Notes: generated by a model from the sequence alone, not told the origin. A DNA stretch of 59,346 bases from Candidatus Sulfotelmatobacter sp. (GCA_017883385.1 JADGNQ010000019.1:1-59346), one strand, 5' to 3'; positions 28,804 to 39,430 are shown, counted from the stretch's first letter. A program made the numbers and translations.

Positions 28804-29265
28804 ATGAAGAGGCGGAAGAAATTTATCAAAGACAAAAAGCAACGCGGGGAGTGGGTAGAGTCCCTTTTTCTGGCGCGTCTAAATGAGCTAGGTATCATAG
28901 TAAGTAAGCCGTGGGGAGACTCGCGGAGTTTTGATTTTGTGGTCGGGCGTCCGGGGCACTTTTCCGCAGTTCAGGTCAAATGCACCACGGCTAAGGTTCG
29001 ATACGGCGCGGGTTACGTTTGCAAGGTATGCGGCAACGGCAACAAGCGATACCCTCGCGGCTCATTCGACTTCCTGGCCGCGTATGTGGTTCCCAAAGAT
29101 GTTTGGTACATCATCCCAGAGAACAAGGTTTGCGGAATGAAGACCATTTGTCTCTTCACCGAGCGCAACAAAGCAAGGTATGAACCATATCTCGAAGCCT
29201 GGCACCTGTTCTGGCGCGCGCCCGAGGCTGGCACCGGGGTCGAAATCTTTGATACGGTCGGCTAG
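28804..29265 (+). CDS. PD-(D/E)XK superfamily nuclease-like protein
   Basis: A 153-residue protein resembling the group I intron-associated PD-(D/E)XK endonuclease family. After a basic start (MKRRKKFIKDKKQRGEWVE), the core shows GEWVESLFLARLNELGI, then SKPWGDSRSFDFVVG with the acidic residue, then HFSAVQVKCTT with the Q-x-K. The C-terminal part has FDFLAAYVVPKDVWYIIP, typical of this group. Cys pairs (CKVCGNGNKR) may bind metal. ATG at 28804 follows GGTGGGGAA; an in-frame start at 28759 would overlap the leader hairpin. It sits alone, with no intron or methylase nearby. Confidence 0.72.
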   Translation: MKRRKKFIKDKKQRGEWVESLFLARLNELGIIVSKPWGDSRSFDFVVGRPGHFSAVQVKCTTAKVRYGAGYVCKVCGNGNKRYPRGSFDFLAAYVVPKDVWYIIPENKVCGMKTICLFTERNKARYEPYLEAWHLFWRAPEAGTGVEIFDTVG

Positions 29266-29298
29266 CCCCGTCGCGCTTGGGACATTGTGAGAAGAGTC

Positions 29299-30204
29299 CT
29301 AATCCAAGCGCGCGGAGAGTAGCTTGAGCACTTCCTGCCGGTACTTCGCCATCTGCGGGGAGTCCGGTTCCAGCAGGATGCGCACCGTCAGCGCTTGCAG
29401 CAGGTAGTTGTGGTTCTGGTAGCGCGCGAGGGATTCCATGGTGGTCGCGGTCCACACGTCGCGGTCTTCCTCCTGCAGATGCGTGAGCCAGGGCTCGAAG
29501 GTGGATTCGTCGAAATCTTTCCGGCGAATGACGGAGAGGACGGCGGCGGCGAGACGATCCTGCTCGCCTTGGGTATAGACCTCTGGAGCGGTCGTAAGTC
29601 GCGCGTCGATCGCATGAAGAATGCCGGCCGCTTCGTCTTTCGTGAGCAGCGGATTTGCGGCGAGGGCGGCGAGCAGGTCGGCGGTGTGCGCAGTCGCGTG
29701 AATCCAATGCAAGGCTGGGTCATATCCGCGAAGGTGCCGCTCGGCCTGCAGATACGTGGTCGCGTCGGCCACAAGGATGTGATAGCGGTCCGGGCCCAGG
29801 AATGGGGCTTTGGCTTCGCGCTTGGCCATCTCCGCAAGGCAGAGGGCGGAGAACGATCGCTTCAGAACAGAATCCGTTCCCGTTTCGCCGAGTTCGCTCT
29901 TCAGGTTCGCGCGCCATTCGTCGGTGAGAGAGAGGAGAGTGGGCGTGGAAAGTACGTTCGGGCGGTAAATCCAGTGGGCCAGAATCGAGTAGGCAAGATC
30001 GTCGCGCAGTTCGGGATCGCGCGACGCGAGCATGGCACTCAGTTCGTGAGCGAGGGCGTCGGCGGATTGGTGGTCGGGAACTGCGTATTGCGCCTTCATA
30101 ATGGCGCGCCAGAAATTGCGATCGTGTTGGGGCTCGGCCGCGATGGCGAAAGAGCTGAGGCTGGCGGCTAGCAGGACCAGCCAGGCGGAGATTGCTTTCA
30201 TCAT
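29299..30204 (-). CDS. DUF2785 domain exported protein
   Basis: A 301-residue exported protein with signal peptide MMKAISAWLVLLAASLSSFA. The body is a helical array with the DUF2785 signature: DDLAYSILAHWIYRP, TDEWRANLKSELGETG, RSFSALCLAEM and, strongest, YDPALHWIHATAHTADLL. Function unknown. ATG at 30204 is chosen because GGAGAGA lies five bases upstream and the signal peptide starts there; upstream sequence in frame runs through a REP-like element. Confidence 0.85.
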   Translation of the reverse strand: MMKAISAWLVLLAASLSSFAIAAEPQHDRNFWRAIMKAQYAVPDHQSADALAHELSAMLASRDPELRDDLAYSILAHWIYRPNVLSTPTLLSLTDEWRANLKSELGETGTDSVLKRSFSALCLAEMAKREAKAPFLGPDRYHILVADATTYLQAERHLRGYDPALHWIHATAHTADLLAALAANPLLTKDEAAGILHAIDARLTTAPEVYTQGEQDRLAAAVLSVIRRKDFDESTFEPWLTHLQEEDRDVWTATTMESLARYQNHNYLLQALTVRILLEPDSPQMAKYRQEVLKLLSARLD

Positions 30205-30312
30205 GGGGGTCTCTCCGGAGACGTTGGTTCGGGGCGTTGCGGTGACGATTCTGTTCCTTGCGGAACAGACGGATGATTGTACGCGTTGTGGGGATCCGCT
30301 CAAGCTCATGTG

Positions 30313-30418
30313 GGGACGGACGCCTTCGTCCGTCCCGCGAGGCGTAGCCGAGCGGCGGGAAACTTCCACGATGACATGAGCTTAAGCAAATCCCCACATG
30401 AGCATGAGCAGATCCCCA
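30313..30418. repeat. Family B palindrome plus 22-bp tandem pair
   Basis: A perfect 10-bp hairpin GGGACGGACG/CGTCCGTCCC (30313-30336) is followed by two 22-bp units starting CATGAGC and ending ATCCCCA (30375-30396, 30397-30418). The unit end TCCCCACATGA is the reverse complement of the TCATGTGGGGA that begins the palindrome, so the block is a nested inverted arrangement. Confidence 0.65.
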
Positions 30419-30965
30419 CATGAATAGGCACCTCACTCGAGTTGTCTTCATGATCTTTGTACGGTGTGTAAGTTATTGAGATTGCTTGGGAGTGTCATCT
30501 GGGGGGAACGTTTAATTCTTAGTTTTCCTCGGTGTTCCACAGGGAAGTCATGTCCTCCACAGTTTCTGCACAACCGTAGAAGTTTTTTGTGTTGCGAGGC
30601 GCAACAAACTGGCTGAGAGTGGGTTCAGCGAAAACGTGAGAGTTCCTGAGCTCGCCGAATGATTGCGGCAGAGCCAGCGGCAGCCGGCAGTTCTCGAGGG
30701 TGAATTGCCGGGGGATATTCCAGAAACGCGCGCAGGCGCGAACTGGTTGCCCGGGCGTTGCGGCCTCCTCCCCGTCTTGCTCCTCGGAGCAGGAAGGGCC
30801 GCTGGCCACCGCATCGGTTGCGGGTTTGTGATCGCAAGATCTTTGGATCGCGGGATCATGAATCGGCAAACGGCTTTGGCAAATGCGGCACTCGTTTCGA
30901 GCGCTGTCGGGCTGAAGCGGTCATTCCGCCGCCCAGCGGTGACATGGCAAGCAGGAAACCACGTA

Positions 30966-31008
30966 CAAATGCGGTCTGGGTGGCTGGCCCGGGCCGCATT
31001 TGCTTTTT
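30966..31008 (+). terminator. Terminator-like hairpin upstream of dnaB
   Basis: CAAATGCGG (30966-30974) pairs with CCGCATTTG (30994-31002), followed by CTTTTT. The 790 bases before dnaB (30205-30965) show no convincing gene, so this may end an unannotated non-coding transcript reading rightward. The stretch also has a small hairpin GTTGCG/CGCAAC near 30592. Confidence 0.45.
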
Positions 31009-31191
31009 GGAGCTGCTTTCGCGCCTCTTGATGTTCGTCTTTTGTTCTCCTACACTGAAAGTGCGCACGGGCTGGGCGCCAACTTTTTTCGATTTGATCT
31101 GAGTTTTCCAAAGGACGCGCGTCGCATTCACAAGGGGCTTGCGGCTAGTGTTCATTCTGCATCTGCGGGGATTCCCGGGGGAGAGAAATCA

Positions 31192-32559
31192 TTGGCGACT
31201 ACCGACTACAGCATCAGCACTCTTCCGGCGAACGTAGAGGCCGAACGCTCGATTCTGGGCGCGATCCTGCTCGACAACTTTGCTTACAACCAGGCGGCCG
31301 AGCACTTGAAGACGGAAGACTTCTCGCTCGACTCGCACCGGCGGATTTACGCGCGCATGGTCGATCTGGCGGAATCGTCGCGGCCGATCGACATGATCAC
31401 GTTGATCGAGGAGCTGGACCGGCACAAGGATCTGCAGCCCATCGGCGATGTGGGCTACGTGTCGAGCCTGACAGATGGCGTGCCCGAGCGACCGAGCATT
31501 GAGCACTACGTCAAGATTGTGCGCGACAAGGCGCTGCTGCGCGGGCTGATTTCCGCGGCCAACACGGCGATTGCGCGGGCCAGCGACCAGTCCGATGCGG
31601 CCGAGGATGTTCTCAGCGACGCCGAGGCCGCCATCTTCCAGCTTTCGGAAAAGCGCATTGGGCGCGGCTTCATGGGCGTGCAGGAAATCGTGCGCGAGTC
31701 GTTTGGGTCGGTCGACGCGCTGCTGCAGCGCGGCCAGCGCATCACGGGATTGGCGACCCACTACACCGACTTAGATGAGATGACCAGCGGCATGCAGCGC
31801 TCCGACCTGGTGATTATTGCCGGGCGGCCTTCGATGGGCAAGACTGCGTTCGCGATGAATATTGCGGAGAATGCGGCGATTGAGGATCAGCAGGTGGTGG
31901 GAGTGTTCTCGCTGGAAATGTCGCGCGAGGCACTGCTGATGCGCCTGCTGTGTTCGCAGGCGCGGGTCGACGCCCACAAGATGCGCACCGGATCGCTGTG
32001 GCAGGACGACACAAGAAAAGTAGTGCGCGCGATGGAGCAACTGGCGCACGCCCCTATTTTTATCGATGACACTCCCGGGATTTCGCTGAGCGAGATGCGC
32101 GCCAAGGCGCGGCGGCTGAAGCAGGCGCAGAACGGCCGACTGGACCTGATCATCGTCGACTATTTGCAGTTGATGTCGGGCGGGGGCAAGCGCTTCGAGA
32201 ATCGTACGCAGGAAGTATCGGCGATTTCGCGCGGGCTGAAGGCACTGGCCAAGGAGCTGAGCGTGCCGGTGATTGCGCTCTCGCAGTTGAGCCGCGCTCC
32301 GGAAAGTCGCGGCGGGGATCATCGTCCGCAACTCGCCGACTTGCGCGAGTCAGGATCGATCGAGCAGGACGCCGACCTGGTGATGTTTATCTTCCGCGAG
32401 GAAGTCTACAAGCAGGACGATGCGGATTTGCAGGGTAAGGCCGAGGTGATTATTGCCAAACAGCGCAATGGTCCGATTGGCAAAATCAAGATGGCGTTCC
32501 TCAAGAATTGCACCCGATTTGAGACCCTGGTCGAGGGTGGGATGGCTCCCGAGGAGTGA
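31192..32559 (+). CDS. dnaB: Replicative DNA helicase
   Basis: Hexameric 5'-3' helicase of the replication fork, 455 residues. N-terminal domain: STLPANVEAERSILGAILLDN. RecA-like domain: Walker A GRPSMGKTAFAMNIA, Walker B LIIVDYLQLMSG, then VIALSQLSRAPESRG and the arginine finger region ADLRESGSIEQDADLVMFIFRE. TTG at 31192 (reading MATTDYSISTLP) is chosen: it gives the standard length and follows GGGGGAGAG. Longer in-frame extension to 31000 crosses the terminator-like hairpin and has no family similarity. Confidence 0.96.
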   Translation: MATTDYSISTLPANVEAERSILGAILLDNFAYNQAAEHLKTEDFSLDSHRRIYARMVDLAESSRPIDMITLIEELDRHKDLQPIGDVGYVSSLTDGVPERPSIEHYVKIVRDKALLRGLISAANTAIARASDQSDAAEDVLSDAEAAIFQLSEKRIGRGFMGVQEIVRESFGSVDALLQRGQRITGLATHYTDLDEMTSGMQRSDLVIIAGRPSMGKTAFAMNIAENAAIEDQQVVGVFSLEMSREALLMRLLCSQARVDAHKMRTGSLWQDDTRKVVRAMEQLAHAPIFIDDTPGISLSEMRAKARRLKQAQNGRLDLIIVDYLQLMSGGGKRFENRTQEVSAISRGLKALAKELSVPVIALSQLSRAPESRGGDHRPQLADLRESGSIEQDADLVMFIFREEVYKQDDADLQGKAEVIIAKQRNGPIGKIKMAFLKNCTRFETLVEGGMAPEE

Positions 32560-32671
32560 GACGCCTAATCGAGGAGATACTGTAGGCACGGCTAGGAACC
32601 ACTGTAGATATGACGGCGTAAGTACCTTAGGAACTTAGGGTTGGCAGGTAGGGCGTGCGGGGCTTTCATCC

Positions 32672-32692
32672 TGTGGAAAAGCTTGTGGAATA
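32672..32692. other. Two DnaA-box-like 9-mers
   Basis: TGTGGAAAA (32672-32680) and TGTGGAATA (32684-32692) each differ by one or two bases from the reversed DnaA box TGTGGATAA. They lie in the AT-richer 800-base gap after dnaB. Only two weak boxes are seen and no dnaA or dnaN, so an origin is not claimed. Otherwise 32560-33138 holds no supported gene, only a nonamer stretch at 33031-33059 (ACCACGAAGG ACACGAAGG type). Confidence 0.25.
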
Positions 32693-33138
32693 GAAAACCC
32701 AGTTCAAAATTCCTCTCGGCAAAGACCGTTCGGTCGGTATTGGGAAGGCGCGTTTCCGGTCTTTAAATCCATGAATAGTAACCAGTTATGCAATTCATCG
32801 AACATTAACATGGAGCGGTGTGGCGGGTGGACGAATTTCGTCCGGTTTTGAGATTTGCACATTTTGGGGTTCTAGTACTTTCGTTTTCGGCCCGATTTTA
32901 GCGGTTTTCCGCCGTCCGCCGCGGGGCGATTGCGCGCGAAAATACTAATCGCTGGCATTGCTTTATCAGATGGCCTTTTCTTGCTGAATCGATGGAGGCT
33001 CGGTTCGATACGGAAAGGCTAAATTCATGAACCACGAAGGACACGAAGGATCACGAAGGGGTGCTAACCCTGTGTGACGTCCCTTTGCGCGATGGTCATC
33101 AGAATTGAGCTAGTTGCCCCCAAGAGGCTTGATCCCAT

Positions 33139-33333
33139 TTATCTCGCACCGCTGAACACGAGACGTTCTTCGACGGGAAGGCTACGGTTGCTGATGGTTT
33201 GGGGCTGGTCTTGTCTGTCTAACACGCCATCGGCGACAAAGAGTTCGGTCATGAGACGAGCCTCGGGAAGAGGTAGACGGTCGGCGAGGGCGCGGTCGGC
33301 CTGGGCGCGCCGGACGACGAAAGAGATTTTCTG
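33139..33333 (-). pseudogene. Possible coding relic between lepA and dnaB
   Basis: On the minus strand the frame ISFVVRRAQADRALADRL, then PEARLMTELFVADGVLD, then QTISNRSLPVEERLVF reads like real protein for about 62 residues and then stops. Upstream it is cut by the family A palindrome at 33343-33366 just beyond lepA. It may be the C-terminal remnant of an otherwise lost gene. Family not recognised. Confidence 0.25.
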
Positions 33334-33342
33334 CGTGGAGAG

Positions 33343-33366
33343 AGAGACGTTGCAAGCAACGTCTCT
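33343..33366. repeat. Family A palindrome after lepA
   Basis: Perfect 11-bp stem AGAGACGTTGC (33343-33353) and GCAACGTCTCT (33356-33366) with loop AA, eight bases beyond the lepA stop. Same sequence type as at 4920. Confidence 0.75.
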
Positions 33367-33374
33367 TCGATGAA

Positions 33375-35183
<1,809 letters not shown>

Positions 35184-35305
35184 GAGCGAGGGCTAATCCT
35201 TCGATTCTAGCAGGCAGGAAAGAGCACAGTTGCCGGCAGGCCCGACGCCAGAATCGTAGCCAGATCGTGATGTTGAGACGAGGGTGCGCGGAGGCCCGAC
35301 CGATG

Positions 35306-36109
35306 TCAGCCTTTCGGACCTATGACAACGTACAGTATTGGTTTTGGGAGCGAGGAAGTCCATGATGCTGGCCCAGAATACAGCGGTTCCCCCTCAATCT
35401 CTGAATAGGCTGTGTTAGCGTTCTTGAACGCATGTTCTGCTATCTCAACCGCATGGTCTCTATCGGCAGGGACGTAAACGGAAAAGTTGATGGGAGAAGT
35501 GACTGTTGTTCCCGCATTGCTCGTCTCTGTTGTGACCCCGGTCCCCGCCACAAGGGATTGTACATTCCATCCGGCGACGGAAAACCCCCGGACTATTTGG
35601 TCAGAGAACAATTGAACCTCGGAGGTATTGCCCACTGTAATGATTCGAACAATAGCGCCCTTTGCTGCCCTTAGTGTCTCGATGAGAACCTGTTGTTGCG
35701 CATCCGTTAGAAACCTGGGACCTTGGATATCCTTCTTCAGTGCATCAGCCGCCCGTTTTTGTTCGGTAGTTGAATCGGGCTTCTTGAGAACTTCGTCTAA
35801 ACGAGCAAGGACTCTAGTTAACCGATCCGTGTTGTCCTTCTGAGCAGCTTGCAGATCTCTTTGCCCTTTTCGCGCTTCCTCGCGATATGCTGTTTCGGTT
35901 GCGACAACTTGTCTATCCAGGCAGATACCAAGTCCCGAATATAGTAAGGCTGCAACCAAGAAGATGATCCACGCTCGCTTCTTCCATTTTTCCGACAGCT
36001 GCTCCGTTGCCCAAGACGATACGACAATCAGGATTCCGCCAAGCACCTCGTAGCTATAGCGCCACCACATACGACCTTCCCCCATCGTTCGGAAAAAGCC
36101 TACGCTCAT
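35306..36109 (-). CDS. Membrane-anchored hypothetical protein with coiled coil
   Basis: Family not recognised. The 267-residue protein has two closely spaced hydrophobic segments (YSYEVLGGILIVVSSW and RAWIIFLVAALLYSGLG), then a charged coiled-coil-like stretch with many Lys, Asp and Gln (about 75-130). A globular C-terminal domain follows (QQQVLIETLRAAKGAIVRII, then VYVPADRDHAVEIAEHAF). GC content is lower than its neighbours by eye, suggesting recent acquisition. It points away from the amidohydrolase, sharing an upstream gap of about 135 bases. Confidence 0.65.
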   Translation of the reverse strand: MSVGFFRTMGEGRMWWRYSYEVLGGILIVVSSWATEQLSEKWKKRAWIIFLVAALLYSGLGICLDRQVVATETAYREEARKGQRDLQAAQKDNTDRLTRVLARLDEVLKKPDSTTEQKRAADALKKDIQGPRFLTDAQQQVLIETLRAAKGAIVRIITVGNTSEVQLFSDQIVRGFSVAGWNVQSLVAGTGVTTETSNAGTTVTSPINFSVYVPADRDHAVEIAEHAFKNANTAYSEIEGEPLYSGPASWTSSLPKPILYVVIGPKG

Positions 36110-36245
36110 GTGATGTCTTTGTCATGACTCCACGGATTTGGCTAGGGGGCCCCCGGAGCCTGATCCCCTGCCCCTGCGTGAGTTGCCTCGACCATGGCGG
36201 TGCAATCCGTTACAATCGCCCGAATTCTCTCTCGAGGTGGCGCGT

Positions 36246-37697
36246 ATGCGGAAACCTGCTCTGGTCATCATATGCTGCGTGATCGCTGCTGGCCTTGCCT
36301 CAGCTCAGTCTCTTTCCCCGCAGGTGAAGTCGTTCGTCAAAGTCGATGCTCCCGTTGTTGCTTTGACTCACGTGCGCGTGATCGATGGCACGGGGGCGGC
36401 GGCGCGGGAGGATCAGACCGTCGTCATCAGCAAAGGGAAGATTGAGTCGGTGGGCGATGCTTCGGCGGCGAATGTCCCCAAGGACGCACAGGTACTCGAC
36501 CTGAAGGGGTACAGCGTCATCCCCGGGCTCGTGGGGATGCACGACCACATGTTTTATCCGATGGGGAATGGGGTGTTCGGGGAGATGGCATACAGTTTTC
36601 CGCGACTGTACCTTGCGGGCGGCGTGACGACGATTCGGACCACCGGATCGCTGGAGCCGTATACGGATCTGGAGCTGAAGAAGTCCATCGATGCGGGCGA
36701 GACTCCCGGGCCGAAGATGCACGTGACCGGGCCGTATCTGGAGGGGAAAGGCTCGTGGGCGGTGCAGTTGCATCAACTCACGGGGCCTGAGGACGCAGTG
36801 CGCACCGTGAACTTCTGGCTCGACCAGGGAGTGGACAATTTCAAGGCATACATGTTCATCACGCGGGCGGAGCTGGGCGCGGCGATCCAGGCGGCGCACA
36901 AGCGTGGGGCGAAGGTGACTGGGCATTTGTGCGCAGTGGGTTTTCGCGAAGCGGCCGACCTGGGGATTGACGATCTGGAGCACGGACTGTTCGTGGATAC
37001 CGAATTCATGTCGGGCAAGAAGGTGGACCAGTGTCCGGAAGAGGGCGAGGATCCTGTAGGGATGGCGAAGCTGGATGTGAATGCAGGGCCGCTGCATGAC
37101 ACGATCCAGTATTTGATTCAGCATCACGTTGCGGTCACTTCGACGCTGCCTGTCTTTGAGATGGGCAGTTTTGCCGGGCGGCCGACCATGCAAAAGCGCG
37201 TGCTCGACGCGCTGTCCCCGGACGCGCGCGGCGCGGTGCTGGCGAATCGCGTGAGAGCGAGCGACTCGAGCCGCATTCGGCAGCGATTTGGCAGCGACGT
37301 ATCTCCGTACGAGGCGGCGTTCAAGAAGGAATTGGAATTCGAGTACGCGTTCTCGAAGGCCGGTGGATTGTTGCTAGCCGGACTCGATCCCACGGGCATG
37401 GGCGGCGTAATCGCGGGGTTTGGCGATCAGCGCGAGGTGGAGTTGCTGGTGGAGGCGGGATTCACCCCGCTGGAGGCGATTCATATCGCGACTGCGAACG
37501 GAGCGCAGTTTCTTGGAGATTCGGATCGGATCGGGACTATCGCGGCCGGTAAGCAGGCGGACCTGGTCGTGATCAAGGGCGATCCGTCGAAGAAGATAGA
37601 AGATATTGAAAATGTGGAGACGGTTTTCAAAGACGGCGTTGGTTATGATTCGGGCAAGCTGATTGAAGCGGTGCGCGGCGTGGTGGGAAGCCGGTAG
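36246..37697 (+). CDS. Exported amidohydrolase-family protein
   Basis: A 483-residue metal-dependent hydrolase of the amidohydrolase superfamily, exported by the signal peptide MRKPALVIICCVIAAGLASA. Metal ligands visible in order: HDH in GMHDHMF, His in TGHLCAVG, His in DLEHGLF and Asp in AGLDPTGMGG. The short beta sandwich around the barrel (VRVIDGTGAAAREDQTVVIS ... KQADLVVIKGDPSKKIEDI) is typical of imidazolonepropionase/prolidase-like secreted members. Substrate cannot be given. ATG at 36246 follows GAGGTGG; a possible -10 TACAAT lies near 36211. Confidence 0.88.
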   Translation: MRKPALVIICCVIAAGLASAQSLSPQVKSFVKVDAPVVALTHVRVIDGTGAAAREDQTVVISKGKIESVGDASAANVPKDAQVLDLKGYSVIPGLVGMHDHMFYPMGNGVFGEMAYSFPRLYLAGGVTTIRTTGSLEPYTDLELKKSIDAGETPGPKMHVTGPYLEGKGSWAVQLHQLTGPEDAVRTVNFWLDQGVDNFKAYMFITRAELGAAIQAAHKRGAKVTGHLCAVGFREAADLGIDDLEHGLFVDTEFMSGKKVDQCPEEGEDPVGMAKLDVNAGPLHDTIQYLIQHHVAVTSTLPVFEMGSFAGRPTMQKRVLDALSPDARGAVLANRVRASDSSRIRQRFGSDVSPYEAAFKKELEFEYAFSKAGGLLLAGLDPTGMGGVIAGFGDQREVELLVEAGFTPLEAIHIATANGAQFLGDSDRIGTIAAGKQADLVVIKGDPSKKIEDIENVETVFKDGVGYDSGKLIEAVRGVVGSR

Positions 37698-37703
37698 GAT
37701 TTC

Positions 37704-37743
37704 AGTTGCCAGTTGTTCGGTTGCCAGTTGTCAGTTGCCAGTT
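37704..37743. repeat. Heptamer island (AGTTGCC-type)
   Basis: Units AGTTGCC, AGTTGTT, CGGTTGCC, AGTTGTC, AGTTGCC in 7-7-8-7-7 phase, between the amidohydrolase stop and maf start. Confidence 0.65.
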
Positions 37744-37758
37744 AAGACAAAAAATCAA

Positions 37759-38346
37759 ATGCTCGTTCTCGCCTCTGCCTCGCCGCGACGCCAGGAACTT
37801 TTGCGCAATGCCGGGATTTCGTTTGTGGTGCAGCCGGCGGACGTGGATGAGACTCCACTGGCCGGAGAGTCGGCGCGTGAGTGTGCGGAGCGGCTGGCGC
37901 GCGAGAAGGCGCTTGCAGTCTGGCGGTTGCACCAGAAGGATCTGGTGCTGGGGGCGGATACGATTGTCGTGGTCGATGAGGTCATCCTCGGCAAGCCCGC
38001 GGATGCCGAAGATGCGGCCCGCATGCTGCGACTGCTCTCTGGGCGCGTGCATCGGGTGATTACGGGCGTGTGCGTTGTGGGAGCAGGGGTCAGGGGTCAG
38101 GGGCCAGGGACCAGTCAACCCGAAACGCGGACTGCTTCCGAAACTACTTTGGTGACGATGAACGAACTGTCGGACGATGAGATTCGCGCGTACGTCGCGA
38201 CCGGCGAGCCTATGGACAAAGCGGGAGCGTATGCGATCCAGGGTATGGCTTCGCGATGGATTCCTCGCATTGAAGGCGACTACAGCAACGTGGTGGGGCT
38301 GCCAGTGGCGCTGGTTTATGGGATGTTGCGGGGGCTTGGGCTCTGA
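37759..38346 (+). CDS. maf: Maf-like nucleoside triphosphate pyrophosphatase
   Basis: House-cleaning pyrophosphatase acting on dTTP/UTP or modified nucleotides. Motifs: LASASPRRQELLRNAGI, then PLAGESARECAERLAREKA, then LGADTIVVVDEVILGKPAD with the catalytic Asp, and PMDKAGAYAIQG. ATG at 37759 gives the family start and 195 residues. In the variable loop after TGVCVVG a run of about 15 residues (AGVRGQGPGTSQPET) is encoded by a heptamer island (38085-38112). tatA is convergent, three bases away. Confidence 0.93.
   Translation: MLVLASASPRRQELLRNAGISFVVQPADVDETPLAGESARECAERLAREKALAVWRLHQKDLVLGADTIVVVDEVILGKPADAEDAARMLRLLSGRVHRVITGVCVVGAGVRGQGPGTSQPETRTASETTLVTMNELSDDEIRAYVATGEPMDKAGAYAIQGMASRWIPRIEGDYSNVVGLPVALVYGMLRGLGL
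38085..38112. repeat. Heptamer island inside maf
   Basis: AGGGGTC, AGGGGTC, AGGGGCC, AGGGACC: four consecutive 7-base units in the maf reading frame. The same AGGGGTC unit recurs at 26689 and 56447. Confidence 0.75.
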
Positions 38347-38349
38347 AAG

Positions 38350-38547
38350 CTAGGACTTCTTCTCTTCGTCTTTCTTCTCTTCGTCTTTATCTTTCTTTGC
38401 GGGGTCTTCTTCTTTTACGGCAGACTTGAAGTTCCGCAGGCCTTCGCCGATGCTTTTGCCCAGCGAGGCGAACTTGCTGGGACCAAATAACAGAAGGGCA
38501 ATCCCAACAATGAGGAGGATTTCCCATAAACCGATTTTGCCTTCCAT
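38350..38547 (-). CDS. tatA: Sec-independent protein translocase TatA/E
   Basis: Pore-forming subunit of the twin-arginine exporter. One transmembrane helix (LWEILLIVGIALLLFG) followed by PSKFASLGKSIGEGLRNFKSA, the amphipathic helix with the FGP-hinge, and a Lys/Glu-rich tail. 65 residues, normal for TatA. No tatB or tatC in the window. It ends three bases from maf. Confidence 0.92.
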   Translation of the reverse strand: MEGKIGLWEILLIVGIALLLFGPSKFASLGKSIGEGLRNFKSAVKEEDPAKKDKDEEKKDEEKKS

Positions 38548-38713
38548 GTGAAGATCCCCTCCAGAATCGGGAGACGCAATTCCCTTGAGAAAATTTTAGG
38601 CTACATGCTTCTCAGAGTCAAAAGCAGACGCATCTGAAGAACGGGCAGAGCGCTTACAAGCGCACAGCTCTGGAGTCTATTCTGGAAGCGTCTTCGCGGT
38701 CGAGGTGTAACTG

Positions 38714-39391
38714 ATGCTGAGCCTTCGTGTTCTCGTAGTCGCACTTTGTTTCCTTTCGAATGTTGCGCCCGGCGTGGCTCTGGCACAGACTCCCGCCGCC
38801 CCAGCGGTTCCAGAGCGCAAAACCAGCGAACCGTACACGGGCGACCTCTCCATTTTTGATTCACCCGGGCGCGAGGAGCGGTTGCAGATCAACCGGGTGA
38901 TGGACATTCTGGGCGTTGGTTCAGGAAGGAATGTGGCCGACATTGGCGCGGGGTCGGGATGGTTTACGGTTCGCGCGGCGAGACGAGTGGGCGCAAGCGG
39001 GATGGTTTATGCGGTCGACATTAATCCGGAGGCGATCCGCTACATTGACGAGCGGGCGCGAAAAGAGCACGTCAAGAATAAGGTGACGACGATCTTGAGC
39101 AAGGCCGACGATCCACTTCTGCCGGCCGATTCAGTGGATGCGGTGTTGTTGCTCAAGACTTATCACGAGGTGGCGCAGCCTGTGGCTTTGCTGCAGAACC
39201 TGCGCGGGGCGCTGCGTCCGGGGGGCAAGGTGGGGATCATTGATCGCAACGGAAACGGAGAGGACCACGGAGTTGGCCGCGACGTGGTGATTCGCGAGGC
39301 GAAAGAGGCGGGTTACAAGCTGCTGGAGCAGTACGATTTTGTGAAGGGCGACAAAATGGATTACTTCCTGGTCTTCACGCTCGAACGCTGA
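38714..39391 (+). CDS. Class I SAM methyltransferase with signal peptide
   Basis: A 225-residue protein. Residues 1-24 (MLSLRVLVVALCFLSNVAPG) form a signal peptide ending ALAQ. The rest is a Rossmann methyltransferase: motif I VADIGAGSGWFTVRAAR, the acidic residue after strand 2 in YAVDINPEA, motif LPADSVDAVLLLKTYHEV and RPGGKVGIIDRNG. A methyltransferase outside the cytoplasm would lack SAM, so either the signal is an anchor or the protein has another ligand. Similar exported members occur in Acidobacteria and Planctomycetes. Not co-oriented with tatA. Confidence 0.82.
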   Translation: MLSLRVLVVALCFLSNVAPGVALAQTPAAPAVPERKTSEPYTGDLSIFDSPGREERLQINRVMDILGVGSGRNVADIGAGSGWFTVRAARRVGASGMVYAVDINPEAIRYIDERARKEHVKNKVTTILSKADDPLLPADSVDAVLLLKTYHEVAQPVALLQNLRGALRPGGKVGIIDRNGNGEDHGVGRDVVIREAKEAGYKLLEQYDFVKGDKMDYFLVFTLER

Positions 39392-39430
39392 CCCCAGGCG
39401 GAGTCGTAACCACGGAGGACACGGAGGAGT

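Noticed and set aside
29395-30171. Plus-strand frame of 258 codons
   Set aside because: Antisense to the DUF2785 gene, which has signal peptide and family motifs.
32672-32692. Chromosomal origin after dnaB
   Set aside because: Only two imperfect DnaA boxes, no cluster, and no dnaA, dnaN or gyrB.
33074-33373. Plus-strand frame of 99 codons before lepA
   Set aside because: Low-complexity Arg/Ser composition, reads through a palindrome, and opposes a more protein-like minus frame.
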